Notes: a model not told the origin generated them from the letters alone. A DNA stretch of 59,296 nucleotides from Ignavibacteria bacterium UBA7675 (GCA_002483085.1 DLHF01000022.1:215-59510); one strand, 5' to 3'. Numbered from the stretch's first letter, positions 35,836 to 45,749 are shown. Numbers and translations are program-made.

Positions 35836-38670
35836 TCAGAATCGTACTGAAGTACCGAGGCGCACCGTCCTGCGGTTGAGGTAGCGCGAAGGATTGAACG
35901 GATAAGGATCGATTGGGCTTTGCAGTTGTGGATACAGCGGATCGTTCCAATCCGTAGGCGTTGGATCGCCGTATTCATACGCTCTGCCTGTGACGGGATT
36001 GATTACCTCGGGGTTTTTCCTGTCGAACAGATTGATTACTTCTACCGAAACCACCCATTTCCAGCCAGCAAAGGAAAAATATTTTTCGATATTCATATCT
36101 ACCCACCACCACGGCATACCAAAGACGCCGTTGATATTGTCGTTGTCGGAGCGGTACACCGGGCGTCCGTTGGGCAGGAGCTGCTGTTTGCCCGTTGTTG
36201 GGTCGATCACCGGAATTTCCTGTGTATAGCGCTCGCCGCTTTGGTAGAATATGCGTACAAAGGCATTGATGTCTTCCAAACCGGAGAGGCCGAACAGCGG
36301 GTTGTCTTTTTTCACAATGAAGTTGGCCGTGAGATTGAACTGCAATGGCCTGTCCCACGACATAAAGGTTTCGCCTACGACGTCATCGGCAGCGCCCTGA
36401 GCTACAAGCGAGCCTTCGTCGGCTGATCCACTTTTGCCAGTGACCACCGAGTAGGTGCCAGACACTTGGCCGCGAAACCAATCGCCGATGCGCTTTTTGT
36501 ATTCTATTTCCAACCCACGCGAGCGAGCGTAGTCGGCATTAACATAGGTAAGGAACGAGCCACCGGCCAGACGGGGATTGTCTACAATAGCGCGGCGCGT
36601 TTGCACATAGTCGAAAATGTCTTTGTAGTAGGCAGTCACTGTAAGCACATCGTCGTTGGAGAGCTGGCTGCGAATGCCGATCTCGTAGGCGATAGTTGTT
36701 TCCGGGTCGAGGTCGGGATTGCCAAATCGCTGATAGGTAGAGCCTGCTGCCTGCGGAGATAGTTTTGCATACACGTATTGCGGGCGCGGCAGTTTATTAA
36801 AATGGCCATAGGAGAAAAAGAGCATCTGGTTGTCGGTAATAGGATGCGAAACGCCGATGCGCGGGCTCAGCCTTCCTTTCCAGCGCAGGCCGAACATCGA
36901 GAATGTTTTGTCGAGGTAAGACGCGCGCTGCTGCTCTGTAATCGTGGGAATGCTGGTGTTGGCAATGGCATCGTCCACAAGTGCGCCCGGTGCCCAGAAG
37001 TCGAAGCGCACACCGTAGTTCAGCACTAATCCCTGGAAAGAGATATTGTTTTGTGCGTAGAGGGCGCCTATTGTCGTATTGGCGTGGAATACATCGTTGT
37101 TCAGCCCCAGCGGACCGAGCCACGGCTTGTAAATATTGGCTTGTTGTAGTTCTTGAAAGCGCAGATCGACGCCGGTTTTGATGCGATTTTTTTCGCTGAT
37201 ATAGTTTGTAACATCGGCGCGTATGTTCCACTCGTCGATATAGTGGTCGTTCCAGATATTGCCATTACCAACATCGTAGAAACCATCGCCGGGGATAATA
37301 CCGAGGCTTGTGGAATCGCCTGTTTCGTAGTATTCCGCCGGAACTGTGGGGATATCGCGTGGCTCGCGGTATTCGCTGAAATCTCTGCCATTGGCATCTA
37401 CTTTCAGGCGCGAGAAAAAGTTACTGATGCGGAGTTCGTAAAAAGTAGAGGTGCTGAGCGTCTGCATCCAAGCGATGCTGTGGAGCTGCACAAGCGACGC
37501 ATAGGTAAGAGCGCCGTCGGTATTTTCCTGAAATTCGTATTGGTAGCCGGGGCTTGGGCGCGAGTATTCAAGGTTAGTTTGGAGCGACCGCGTATTTTGG
37601 TTGATTGCAGCGCTGGAATTGTAGGAATACGTAAGGCGCATAAGCGGGCTTATCTGCCAGGTCAGCTTGCCGAGGCCCGTAATTGAGTTGTCCTGTCGCG
37701 GTGCAAATACGGGGTCGAACAGTGTAGAATGCAGGTCGCTGCGCGCAAATGCCGGTGTAATACCATCCGAAAAATTGCCATACAGATTCAGAAAAAAGCT
37801 GATTTTGCCGGGCAATTCTACGCCGAGCGCGGGCAAAATGACGGTGCTTATGGGCTCTGGGCCGCCGAGGCTCAGCTCTGCGATATCGGTAAGGAACGAA
37901 GAATTTGTGTCGCGGTCGTAGGGGCTGCGCTCAAACAGGCGCCACGACCGGCGGTAGGAGGCCGAGCCTTCGTAGTGGTCGCTGCCATCGCGTGTTTTTA
38001 TATTGACAACGCCGGAGGTCGCCTGGCCGTATTCGGGATTAAATCCGCCGGTAATGAGCTCTACTTCTTCGATAGCTCCGGCGCTGAGCTGGAGCCCGAA
38101 TCCGGTTCCGGCAAGCGGGTCCTGCACCGATACACCGTCCAGGAGGTAGGCAGCTTCGTAGCCGCGCCCACCGCGTATGTGGATTTCCTTGTTTTGCTCT
38201 ACAACGCCGGTTTGCTGCACTAGCACATCGCTGATCTTTTCTGCTACCATTTGCTCGATGTCTGTGCGCCCGATGGTCTCGATGCTCTGGGTTTCTTCGG
38301 CATCGACAAGCGGCTTATCGCCAATCACCATAATACCACGGTCGAGCGTTACATCCGACTGCTGTAGAGCGAAGTCCAGCACGAGCGTATCGCCATCGGC
38401 CACGCGCACGCTGGTTTTCTGTATTTTCGAGTAGCCGATCAGCGAGATTTCGACGGTATATGTTCCCGCCGCCACATTACGCACAAGATACATACCGCGC
38501 GCATTTGTGTAGTTGCCGTAGGAGGTGCCGGGCAGGCGCACAGTGACGCTCTGTAGAGGTTCTTTTGTGGCCGCATCGGTTATCCGCCCTCGTATGGCTC
38601 CGGCGGCGAGCGCCAGAGAAGGAACGCAAAACAGAAAAAACGCTGTGCGAAGCAGGAATGCTATTGGCAT
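35836..38670 (-). CDS. TonB-dependent receptor with carboxypeptidase-like N-domain
   Basis: A 944-residue protein with signal peptide (cut near ALAAG). Residues about 24-110 are a carboxypeptidase-regulatory-like domain (IRGRITDAATKEPLQSVTVR, then GYSKIQ), usual in Bacteroidota SusC/Omp121-type receptors. The plug follows (VSDVLVQQ-type start, VEEVELITGGFNPEYGQAT; about 130-225), then a 22-strand barrel ending RLGTSVRF with terminal Phe. It imports a substrate or takes part in surface assembly. It is the fourth gene of a five-gene minus-strand cluster and is followed by the PorV-like gene. The ligand is unknown. Confidence 0.9.
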   Translation of the reverse strand: MPIAFLLRTAFFLFCVPSLALAAGAIRGRITDAATKEPLQSVTVRLPGTSYGNYTNARGMYLVRNVAAGTYTVEISLIGYSKIQKTSVRVADGDTLVLDFALQQSDVTLDRGIMVIGDKPLVDAEETQSIETIGRTDIEQMVAEKISDVLVQQTGVVEQNKEIHIRGGRGYEAAYLLDGVSVQDPLAGTGFGLQLSAGAIEEVELITGGFNPEYGQATSGVVNIKTRDGSDHYEGSASYRRSWRLFERSPYDRDTNSSFLTDIAELSLGGPEPISTVILPALGVELPGKISFFLNLYGNFSDGITPAFARSDLHSTLFDPVFAPRQDNSITGLGKLTWQISPLMRLTYSYNSSAAINQNTRSLQTNLEYSRPSPGYQYEFQENTDGALTYASLVQLHSIAWMQTLSTSTFYELRISNFFSRLKVDANGRDFSEYREPRDIPTVPAEYYETGDSTSLGIIPGDGFYDVGNGNIWNDHYIDEWNIRADVTNYISEKNRIKTGVDLRFQELQQANIYKPWLGPLGLNNDVFHANTTIGALYAQNNISFQGLVLNYGVRFDFWAPGALVDDAIANTSIPTITEQQRASYLDKTFSMFGLRWKGRLSPRIGVSHPITDNQMLFFSYGHFNKLPRPQYVYAKLSPQAAGSTYQRFGNPDLDPETTIAYEIGIRSQLSNDDVLTVTAYYKDIFDYVQTRRAIVDNPRLAGGSFLTYVNADYARSRGLEIEYKKRIGDWFRGQVSGTYSVVTGKSGSADEGSLVAQGAADDVVGETFMSWDRPLQFNLTANFIVKKDNPLFGLSGLEDINAFVRIFYQSGERYTQEIPVIDPTTGKQQLLPNGRPVYRSDNDNINGVFGMPWWWVDMNIEKYFSFAGWKWVVSVEVINLFDRKNPEVINPVTGRAYEYGDPTPTDWNDPLYPQLQSPIDPYPFNPSRYLNRRTVRLGTSVRF

Positions 38671-38798
38671 AAGATATATCGAAAATCGGTTGCCGGAAGA
38701 AAATCCTGTTGGAGCATCGAACGCCGCACCGATGTATTGTGCGATTGCAAGGCACCGTTGTTTTTACAGCACTCGGCGTTTCGGGCATGGAGCTTTAT

Positions 38799-38948
38799 GG
38801 GCACGGGCGTCGCTTGGCATCCGTATCGTCGCTGTCGCCGGTCGCAACACCGCTGCGTTGTTTGCCCACAGGCTCATCGCTGTTTCCAGCGGTTGGGGCC
38901 GAGCAGCCACGCGGCGGGCGTGCAGCGCGGTGCAGAGGCAGAAGTGCG
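38799..38948 (+). repeat. Dispersed intergenic repeat, copy R8
   Basis: GGGCACGGGCGTCGCTTGG, then TCGCTGTCGCCGGTCGCA, with CGTGCAGCGCGGTGCAGAGG and GGCAGAAGTGC at the end. It covers half of the 299-base gap downstream of the lipoprotein gene. Confidence 0.7.
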
Positions 38949-38969
38949 GGCAGCGACAGAAGCGCGCCG

Positions 38970-40472
38970 TTACAGTCCAAAATCAGTTGTCAACACTGTT
39001 TCTATCAGTTTGCTAGCGGAATTTTGCGCGTTGAACAGGTGCAGCGGAAGATTGATAAACACCATGTCGCGCAGGCCGCTTCGCACGCCTACAATGGGGC
39101 GGCCCGGATAGGCTGTATTTTCCGGCAGACGGTACAAAGCCGTTGCTGTAATGCGTGGGTAGAGCGTATGCACTCCGGCCACATTGCCTTTTTCTTTGAC
39201 AATATCGGGGTACTGACCTGCCACGGCGTTTTCGGCTGTGATAATGCTGCCGTTTTTGAGCGCTTGTGGAAAGCCGGGAAGCTCTGCTGCCGAGACGCTA
39301 TCAACGGGGGCAAAATCTACAAGTGCGCCTGTTGCTTCTACCGAGGTAGGAAGGCCGGTTGTAAACAGCACTTTGCCGCCGGTGCGGTTGTAGTCGGGCA
39401 GAACCTGCTGCGCGAGCGCCAAGTCGGGTCGGTTATCGCCGTACCAGATAACCGCGCGGAACAGTTTCAGTGTTTCGATGAATGCGGGCGAGATAAACAG
39501 CGGTAGATTTTTGGGTCGTGTCGATGGCGATAAGCCTTCGCGGATGTCGAGCACATCAAACCTTCCTGCAAATTTTCCGCCGGCCACGCTGCCGAGCGCA
39601 TCGGTGTAGAAGTTGTCGGCGTCTTTTGTGCCATAGTCCTTTATAAGCAGGATATCGCCTTTGGGCTTTTTGACAAACCACGTGCCGCCGGGTGCTGGAT
39701 ACTGTATAATTGTGCTTTTCAGGCCGCCATTGTCTACTGCGCGAAGGTACAGCACATTATCGGCATTGGGGAGCAGGCCATTGGACTCGCGGAGCGTAAG
39801 CAGGGTTTGCGAGGGTAGTATGGTTGTCCACGCCGCTTGTGCGCTGCTGTCGTTCAGCGACCACTCTATGGCGCTGATAGATTCGCGCCCGTCGGTATCA
39901 TACACCGAAAAGAGGAAGGAAGCCACGGTAAAGGTTGTATCGGGATTTTGCCGCACTGCACGCGAGGCCGCAGAGGAATCGGCGCCGAGCACGATAAGAG
40001 GTGCCGAGTTCACGATGTGGTACTGCACAGTAGCGGGCGTCGGGTCGGTTGCACCAGCTAGCCCGGTAAATTCTTCGCCATCGCTGTGCAGGCCATCGCC
40101 ATCGCTGTCGATAAAGCCCACAGTACTGCCCTCGGCGGGAAGGCTGCCGGAAACGGAATTGTCGACAGCCGCTATGGCAAAGACATAGTTGGAGTCGTTC
40201 ACAGTAATTGTAAGCGAGAACAGCGAGTCGTTTTTCTGTGTAAAAAACCAGTCTTTGCGGTTCCACGAATACAGATAGCCCGCTACGATGCCGTCTGGGT
40301 CGTCACCGTACCAGTGCACGCGAATTCGGCTGCTTTGCACAGTATTGACTTCGGACAATGCCAGATGAGTCTCTGGACGTCGGTTGGCAACCGGCGAACC
40401 GGTGGGATCATCCTTGCAACCGGGCAGAGCGAACAGAACGGCAAAGGCGAGAGCGGCGAGAATCTGTCTCAT
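38970..40472 (-). CDS. Large lipoprotein of unknown function
   Basis: A 500-residue protein; ATG 40472 gives MRQILAALAFAVLFALPGC with lipobox Cys19. The N-terminal 150 residues look like a fibronectin-type or Ig-like beta-sandwich (SSRIRVHWYGDDPDGIVAGY, NDSNYVFAIAAVDN). The middle has a Ca-binding-like DSDGDGLHSDGEE loop. Residues about 280-500 resemble an alpha/beta domain (GDILLIKDYG, FRAVIWYGDNRPD, GGKVLFTTGLP), similar to the glutamine-amidotransferase-like fold found in surface lipoproteins. Such lipoproteins often sit beside TonB receptors, as here. Role unknown. Confidence 0.78.
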   Translation of the reverse strand: MRQILAALAFAVLFALPGCKDDPTGSPVANRRPETHLALSEVNTVQSSRIRVHWYGDDPDGIVAGYLYSWNRKDWFFTQKNDSLFSLTITVNDSNYVFAIAAVDNSVSGSLPAEGSTVGFIDSDGDGLHSDGEEFTGLAGATDPTPATVQYHIVNSAPLIVLGADSSAASRAVRQNPDTTFTVASFLFSVYDTDGRESISAIEWSLNDSSAQAAWTTILPSQTLLTLRESNGLLPNADNVLYLRAVDNGGLKSTIIQYPAPGGTWFVKKPKGDILLIKDYGTKDADNFYTDALGSVAGGKFAGRFDVLDIREGLSPSTRPKNLPLFISPAFIETLKLFRAVIWYGDNRPDLALAQQVLPDYNRTGGKVLFTTGLPTSVEATGALVDFAPVDSVSAAELPGFPQALKNGSIITAENAVAGQYPDIVKEKGNVAGVHTLYPRITATALYRLPENTAYPGRPIVGVRSGLRDMVFINLPLHLFNAQNSASKLIETVLTTDFGL

Positions 40473-40497
40473 AAGCGCAGATGCTATAGATGTATCG

Positions 40498-40555
40498 CAA
40501 GGGCGTCCCAAGCAGGGAAGCCCTTGGCAGGGACACCCCGGTGGGATGTCCCTGC
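40498..40555 (-). terminator. Hairpin pair between operon genes
   Basis: GCAGGGACA (40527-40535) pairs with TGTCCCTGC (40547-40555), preceded by a smaller AAGGGC/GCCCTT stem. It lies behind the stop of the OB-fold gene on the minus strand; without a T-run it could attenuate rather than stop. Confidence 0.4.
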
Positions 40556-40571
40556 GGCGGCAAAACGAGTA

Positions 40572-42722
40572 TTATTGTACGACGATGAGCTGTGTAGACA
40601 CTGCATGGCCAGCCGTTTCCACTGTGCAGCGGTAGGTACCTGCTGCAAGAGCTGAGCCGTTCAGCGCAAAGCGGTATGTGCCTGCGGGCAGATTGTTCTG
40701 CACCGATGTGTACACTGTGCGGCCTTGTACATCTACCACGCGGATGAGCACGCGGGGCGCGTAGGAGTCGAGCTCGCACTCTACTGTTGTTTCACCTGCA
40801 AATGGGTTGGGGAAAGCGCGAACTGTGCTGACAACGTCCGAAGGCAAGTACGCCACACTTGTCACGATTTCAAAATCTTGGTCGTTGCGCGGGACTAATT
40901 TGTAGTTGCCAAAGCTGTAGAACATAATACCGCGCAGGTACGGGAATTTCTGGCCGATGCTGACCTGCGTTTTGTTTTCTACATTGGGATTGTTGGTAAT
41001 CGAAATATTGCTGTCGTCCACTTCCACGCGCATTGTAGCTTCCGGGTTGCTTTCGTCGGCTACGAGGAACTCACCGAAGTTGCTGCCTGTGTCGGCATTG
41101 GTATCTACTACCACAACATTTTGGAACTCCACGAGCATGCTTTCCCACTGCTCTGCGTCTGGGCTACCCATCGACTTTTTGCTGAAGCTGGCAGTAGAGA
41201 GAACAACGGGATCGACGGGGGCAACAGTACCTAATTTTTCCACCGACGTGATATTGCTGAGTGCGGTAATGTGGAAATCTGTTGTACGAGCGCCGCTTTC
41301 TGCGACAGTACCTGTTATTTTTACACGGTCGCCTCTGCTTGCTGTGCGGATAGCATCATCGGGCGAATTTGTAATCAGGAACACACCGGAGTACGGCGTG
41401 GTGCCATCCTGCATATACATGCGGGTAAAGTTTGCACCTGCGATATCGGAGGGGTCGGTTGTTATCACGCCTTCGAGCGTCACTGTATAGCCCTGGTACG
41501 ACGACGAGCCATTGGCATTGAACTGCTCGCGCACATCCGAGATTTTCGCCGGGCGGTCGAGCACGCGGTACACTTGGGTACCGTTCAGCGGGTAGGTAGA
41601 TATCTTTTCATTGTTGTCGATAGCAATCGCCTTGTACCGCACAAGCGAGCCAGCGGGCTGTGCCGGAATGGTCGCGATGTATGTGGCCGAGCCTTCGGGC
41701 GAAGCTGATACTTCGTTGTCGACGCCGCCGTCTACGCTATAGGATACTTTTACCAGTGCTATATCGCTGGAGCCCTTTTGCACTGTGATCGTGACTTCGG
41801 GATTATTCTGCGGCGAAGGGAATGGCAGAGAGAGGTCGCGCTGGAGGCTGGTAATCTCTGGGGGGGTCACTTCGCTCAGCGTTACATCGTCCACATACAC
41901 CGGCGTGATCATGTACGACTGCACGCCACCGGGCGTATTCGAGCTAGTAATATATCCGCGAACTCTTGTAAATGTTTGGCCTACTTTATAGCCTTCAAAA
42001 TCCGGGCGGAGTTTGGGTTTTGTTCCTGTCTCTGTTGCTTTGCTAAAGTAGCCAGACTGCGAGCGCATGTAGATTTCGTTGCCGTTTTTGTCGGCGAGTA
42101 CATAGTCGAATTGCGTAAGCGAAACGACCGTCACATCAGTGAGCTCCACCTGCATGCCGACGTATTTGGATCCATCTTGGAAATTTTGTGTCTGGCCGCC
42201 GACAGGTCCTGTGTAGAAGTCGGACACTGATACTGGCGTAGCCATAGTGGGGACGTCTTTGTCGTCGGCAAACTCGATCTGCGATTCTTTGATGATTTCT
42301 ACCTGTGTAGCACCGAGCAGCCCAGTGGGAAAATTGGAGATTTTTACTAATGCTTTAATAATATTACCGGGGCGTGCGCGGTCGAACAGCGTATTTGTTC
42401 CCGAGGACGTATCGGCTTGTAAAATATTAATACCAGCATAGCTCTGAAGTGCGCTTGCCGTATCGCGGAGGAACGACACCCAGCGCGAGCCCGCCCACAG
42501 GATGGGGCGACGGTCTTCGATAGGATCGACAACCGGAGGAACGGTGACAATACCAGTCACCCACACAGTATCGCCCAACAGGGGAGAGCGCAGGGAGCCA
42601 GCGTTGATAGAGTCGGCGGGAAGTGTCATAATATCTTTAACACTTACTTCAGCATAAGGCTGAGCCATTACTGCTGTTGCCGAAAGGCATGTTGCGGCCA
42701 AAAGAGTACACAAACGTTTCAT
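40572..42722 (-). CDS. Secreted OB-fold protein with T9SS sorting domain
   Basis: A 716-residue protein with signal peptide (cut near VMAQ). It holds two OB-fold-like domains similar to those in YhcR-type surface nucleases and Bacteroidota lipoproteins: residues about 45-260 (TVWVTGIVTVPPV, then VGMQVELTDVTVVSLTQ) and about 395-600 (GYTVTLEGVITTDPSDIAGA, then RGDRVKITGTVAESGART). An Ig-like domain lies between. The C-terminal 80 residues are a T9SS tail (AFPNPFAGETTVECELDS, then VVDVQGRTVYTS and AAGTYRCTV). No nuclease domain follows, so it may be a binding protein. Weak ribosome site GAGG before the ATG. Confidence 0.82.
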   Translation of the reverse strand: MKRLCTLLAATCLSATAVMAQPYAEVSVKDIMTLPADSINAGSLRSPLLGDTVWVTGIVTVPPVVDPIEDRRPILWAGSRWVSFLRDTASALQSYAGINILQADTSSGTNTLFDRARPGNIIKALVKISNFPTGLLGATQVEIIKESQIEFADDKDVPTMATPVSVSDFYTGPVGGQTQNFQDGSKYVGMQVELTDVTVVSLTQFDYVLADKNGNEIYMRSQSGYFSKATETGTKPKLRPDFEGYKVGQTFTRVRGYITSSNTPGGVQSYMITPVYVDDVTLSEVTPPEITSLQRDLSLPFPSPQNNPEVTITVQKGSSDIALVKVSYSVDGGVDNEVSASPEGSATYIATIPAQPAGSLVRYKAIAIDNNEKISTYPLNGTQVYRVLDRPAKISDVREQFNANGSSSYQGYTVTLEGVITTDPSDIAGANFTRMYMQDGTTPYSGVFLITNSPDDAIRTASRGDRVKITGTVAESGARTTDFHITALSNITSVEKLGTVAPVDPVVLSTASFSKKSMGSPDAEQWESMLVEFQNVVVVDTNADTGSNFGEFLVADESNPEATMRVEVDDSNISITNNPNVENKTQVSIGQKFPYLRGIMFYSFGNYKLVPRNDQDFEIVTSVAYLPSDVVSTVRAFPNPFAGETTVECELDSYAPRVLIRVVDVQGRTVYTSVQNNLPAGTYRFALNGSALAAGTYRCTVETAGHAVSTQLIVVQ

Positions 42723-42786
42723 AGTATCCTCATAATGATATGAAATTCATAAGGGGTTTGTCGTCCGTTGTTCTGTGCCGGAGCTA

Positions 42787-44883
42787 CTACTTTACAACAA
42801 GCAAATGGCCTGTTTTCTGCGATCCGGTTTCTTTGTCCTCTACATGTACAATGTACATACCCGATGCCGTTGCTTGGTCGTCGTTGGTGAGCAAATCCCA
42901 ACTGTGCTCGCCACCGCTGAACAGCGGGGCATTGTCGCCAGTGCTGCCCACCTGTTTATACCATTCTATATCACCGCCGTTGTCTGTTGCTGCATCGTGT
43001 TCGAGCGTGCGTACAAGGTCGCCGCTCATGGAGTAGATGCGTATAGTCGCACGGCGGGGAAGATTGTAGAAATACACTTTGCGTCCGCGCTCAGCGATAC
43101 GGTTGCTGGAGCGGATGTCCCACTCCGCCGATACATAATACGGATTGGGATAGATGCCCACAGCGTCGCTGGAGGGCGGCGTACCGGGGATTGCATGTGT
43201 TTCTGTGGCCAACAGGCTGGATTCCAGCGAGGGAAAGCCGCTGAGTTCGTCGCCATCGCTGAATGCCGTGAGCGCCAGCGTGTACTGCCAGCCGTTGAGC
43301 ACATCGGAAAACTCGTACTTATAAGTATATCCGATTGTATCGCCTTCAAAATAGATGCGAGTAGGAGCTCCTGTGCCATCGGTGATCTGCACGGCGCTGA
43401 AGCCATTATCGGCAGCTACGCCATTGCCCGGCTTATCGTAGCTCGCAGCGAGGTGCAGCGAGGGTCTGCTCGCTATGTCGTCGCCTGCATTAGAGCGATA
43501 AATGTTATATCCCTCGAAGTTTTTTCTATTGCTGATAATATCCACCGAGTTCTCTGCATTGTCGCTCCAGTACAGTGTAATTTTTCCGCTTTCCACCTGC
43601 ACGCGGTACAGTGGCGACGGCGGAGGAGTGGGAAGCACATAGCGCACAATGCTGCCATTGCCCCGGAGGTCGACTTCGCCGGAGTCGAGCTGGTTGTTGC
43701 CATTGACATCGGTGCCGTTGTAGGCGCGGCGAGCCCAGCCTGCATTGGCAATGAGCTCTTCCCGTGTAGATTCCGTATCAGTCTGCGGCGAGCCGGTTTT
43801 TTTAGCGCACAGAACAGCAAAGGCCACTACCACCGAATCGCCGGGCGCAAGGCGCACAAATGGGCCGGTAGAAATCATGTGCGAGCGGTTGCTCGGCGTA
43901 ATCAGTTTTTGCCTGATCTGTTCGGGTGCAAGCTGGTTGAGATAAGAAGTTGCGAGCCTTCTGTATTTGTCCTCGTCGTTCTGTGGGCTCTGGCTCCAAA
44001 GGTCGCCTGCGGAATTGCGGAACTGCCAGTTGTTGAAAAAGGCGGTGTCGACGGCGGGCGTAGAGCCCAGCAGCATGGTAGAGCCGTAGGAGTCGGCCAG
44101 GCCATTGTCGCCGGAGATATCCCATTCATACATGAGGCGCAACGAGTCGATAAATCCATTGCCGCCGGTGGCATAGAATGCCGAACCGCCCGGGCGTGTA
44201 ATCTTGGTATTACGCACGACCATATCGCTCCACAGGCCGGTGTACACGCTGTCGATGGGCACAGAGGAGACGTTTTTGATCGTGAAGTTCAGTATCACAA
44301 AAAAGTCGGCAAACGAAAAATTCCACGCATAGCTTTCCATGTGCACAGCCAGCCCAAGCGGGTAGTCGTGGCTGGGAATGCGTTGGTTCAGTACGGGGTC
44401 GATGAGATTGGTATCGGTAAAGTCGGCGAGGAAATCCTGATGGCTTACAGCTTTGGGCGTATAAAACGGATTTGCAGGCAGCGACGAGCGCTGCACAAGG
44501 CCAGCTTCGGGAGCTGTGGTAAACTCAAAGCCTTCGGAAAGGGTAGCTACGCCCGATACATCAACAGCGCCGGTGGAGACCGCGTACACGCGATTGCCGC
44601 CAAACTCTTTGATCCCGCCTATCCAGAGTCCGCCGATAAATAAGTGCTCGATACCGCTGTTGCGCGTGTATTCGCAGGAAGGCTGGGCTGGCCAGTTGGC
44701 AAAGCCCGACCCGATCACGCCAAAGTTGGTAATCGTCAGACGAATATTGCCCGCATTTGTAAAATGCGTTGCGTCGTCGGCCTGAATCTGTTTGCCGCCG
44801 GGTTTCCCGCCCGAAAGCACAGGCCGTACATTGCTGAAAAGGCACAGAATAATCAGTGCCACAAAGCTCACAAACAATCTCAT
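42787..44883 (-). CDS. Large secreted T9SS cargo protein of unknown function
   Basis: A 698-residue protein; ATG 44883 gives signal peptide MRLFVSFVALIILCLFSN. No catalytic motif is recognised. It opens with strands TNAGNIRLTITNFGVIG, and has several calcium-like DVNGNNQLDSGE loops and fibronectin-type parts near residues 440-560. Such proteins occur in Ignavibacteria/Kapabacteria. The last about 95 residues form a T9SS tail (YNLPRRATIRIYSMSGDLVR, then ASGMYIVHVEDKETG). First gene of a minus-strand operon with the OB-fold protein, lipoprotein, TonB receptor and PorV-like gene. A TATCTTTG box lies 6 bases before the ATG, implying a nearly leaderless message. Confidence 0.8.
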   Translation of the reverse strand: MRLFVSFVALIILCLFSNVRPVLSGGKPGGKQIQADDATHFTNAGNIRLTITNFGVIGSGFANWPAQPSCEYTRNSGIEHLFIGGLWIGGIKEFGGNRVYAVSTGAVDVSGVATLSEGFEFTTAPEAGLVQRSSLPANPFYTPKAVSHQDFLADFTDTNLIDPVLNQRIPSHDYPLGLAVHMESYAWNFSFADFFVILNFTIKNVSSVPIDSVYTGLWSDMVVRNTKITRPGGSAFYATGGNGFIDSLRLMYEWDISGDNGLADSYGSTMLLGSTPAVDTAFFNNWQFRNSAGDLWSQSPQNDEDKYRRLATSYLNQLAPEQIRQKLITPSNRSHMISTGPFVRLAPGDSVVVAFAVLCAKKTGSPQTDTESTREELIANAGWARRAYNGTDVNGNNQLDSGEVDLRGNGSIVRYVLPTPPPSPLYRVQVESGKITLYWSDNAENSVDIISNRKNFEGYNIYRSNAGDDIASRPSLHLAASYDKPGNGVAADNGFSAVQITDGTGAPTRIYFEGDTIGYTYKYEFSDVLNGWQYTLALTAFSDGDELSGFPSLESSLLATETHAIPGTPPSSDAVGIYPNPYYVSAEWDIRSSNRIAERGRKVYFYNLPRRATIRIYSMSGDLVRTLEHDAATDNGGDIEWYKQVGSTGDNAPLFSGGEHSWDLLTNDDQATASGMYIVHVEDKETGSQKTGHLLVVK

Positions 44884-44889
44884 AGCTGG

Positions 44890-44897
44890 CAAAGATA
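44890..44897 (-). promoter_or_regulatory. Bacteroidota-type promoter box of the surface operon
   Basis: The minus strand reads TATCTTTG followed by 6 bases and ATG at 44883. The box fits TAnnTTTG. No well-placed TTG element is seen upstream, so this is a weaker call than at 15620. Confidence 0.4.
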
Positions 44898-45176
44898 TAG
44901 AAAATAGCATTGATAAACCATTATGATTTAGTTATATGGTGCGCCGGAAGTTACGGTGCCCGACTGCATGCAGCGCGAGAGGGCCTTAGAGCCAGTTGAT
45001 GGAGGATCGGCACCGCCGCCCGTGCCACACAGAATAAATAGAATAGCTGATAAATGCAGGATAGGAGTGGTTCTTATCAAAGTTGGTTTCCTTATGTTGC
45101 ACCTTGTGAAACTTTCTATCGGCAGCCGCGCACTCTCTACCCAACGTCACGACTGCTTATTCAAATTGCGAGAATT
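44898..45176. other. Intergenic region between divergent genes
   Basis: Holds the upstream region of the T9SS operon and of the sigma factor gene. A short repeat-family head (CACCGCCGCCCGTGCCACA) is at 45011-45029. No gene is seen. Confidence 0.4.
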
Positions 45177-45749
45177 ATGACAACTGACCAGTCGAAACAA
45201 GAGCGTTTTCTTGCGGCATTCGAGCCGGTGCGGCGCCGGTTCTCCGCGTATGTGCAGGCGATGGTACGCAATACCGAGGAAGCAAAAGATATTGTCAGCG
45301 AGACTATCCTTATCGCCTACGAACAGTTCGAGGACGTGCGTACACCGTCGTCGTTTGTGTTCTACCTATTCACTATTTCGCGCCGTATTTACCTGAAACG
45401 CGAGCGGCGTGGCCGTTTGTTTGGGCGCTATAATCAGGAGGAAGCGCAGTACATTCCGGCGGAGTACGAGCGCCCCGATGTTTCTACCGATGTCACGCTG
45501 TTGTACAGGGCGCTGGCCAAGCTCCCTGCCAAGCAGCGCGAAGCGGTCGTGCTGTTCGACATCGCCGATTGTACGCTTGAAGAGGTGAGAGCGATCCAGG
45601 GGGGAACGCTTTCCGGTGTAAAGTCGCGGCTGAAGCGTGGCAGGGAAGCACTTGCTGAACTGCTTGGCGTTCGCAACGATTTGTTTCCGTCCGACGGCGC
45701 GCGCTTGCGCGCGCCAGCAGGCGAGAAAAGCACTATGGCGGTTCTGTAA
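45177..45749 (+). CDS. ECF-type RNA polymerase sigma factor
   Basis: A 190-residue protein from ATG 45177. Region 2 is RFSAYVQAMVRNTEEAKDIV, then SETILIAYEQFEDV; region 4 is ALAKLPAKQREAVVLFDIAD with ...EVRAIQGGTLSGVKSRLKRG as its helix-turn-helix. Size matches ECF sigma factors. It directs RNA polymerase to stress or envelope promoters. 32 bases separate it from a gene for a membrane protein on the same strand, the normal position of an anti-sigma factor. The added C-terminal tail rich in Arg and Ala is not conserved. Confidence 0.9.
   Translation: MTTDQSKQERFLAAFEPVRRRFSAYVQAMVRNTEEAKDIVSETILIAYEQFEDVRTPSSFVFYLFTISRRIYLKRERRGRLFGRYNQEEAQYIPAEYERPDVSTDVTLLYRALAKLPAKQREAVVLFDIADCTLEEVRAIQGGTLSGVKSRLKRGREALAELLGVRNDLFPSDGARLRAPAGEKSTMAVL

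Noticed and set aside
42775..44643. A 622-codon open frame on the plus strand
   Set aside because: It lies antisense to a T9SS cargo gene that has a signal peptide and a sorting domain; the plus-strand product is Cys- and Arg-rich with no domain.
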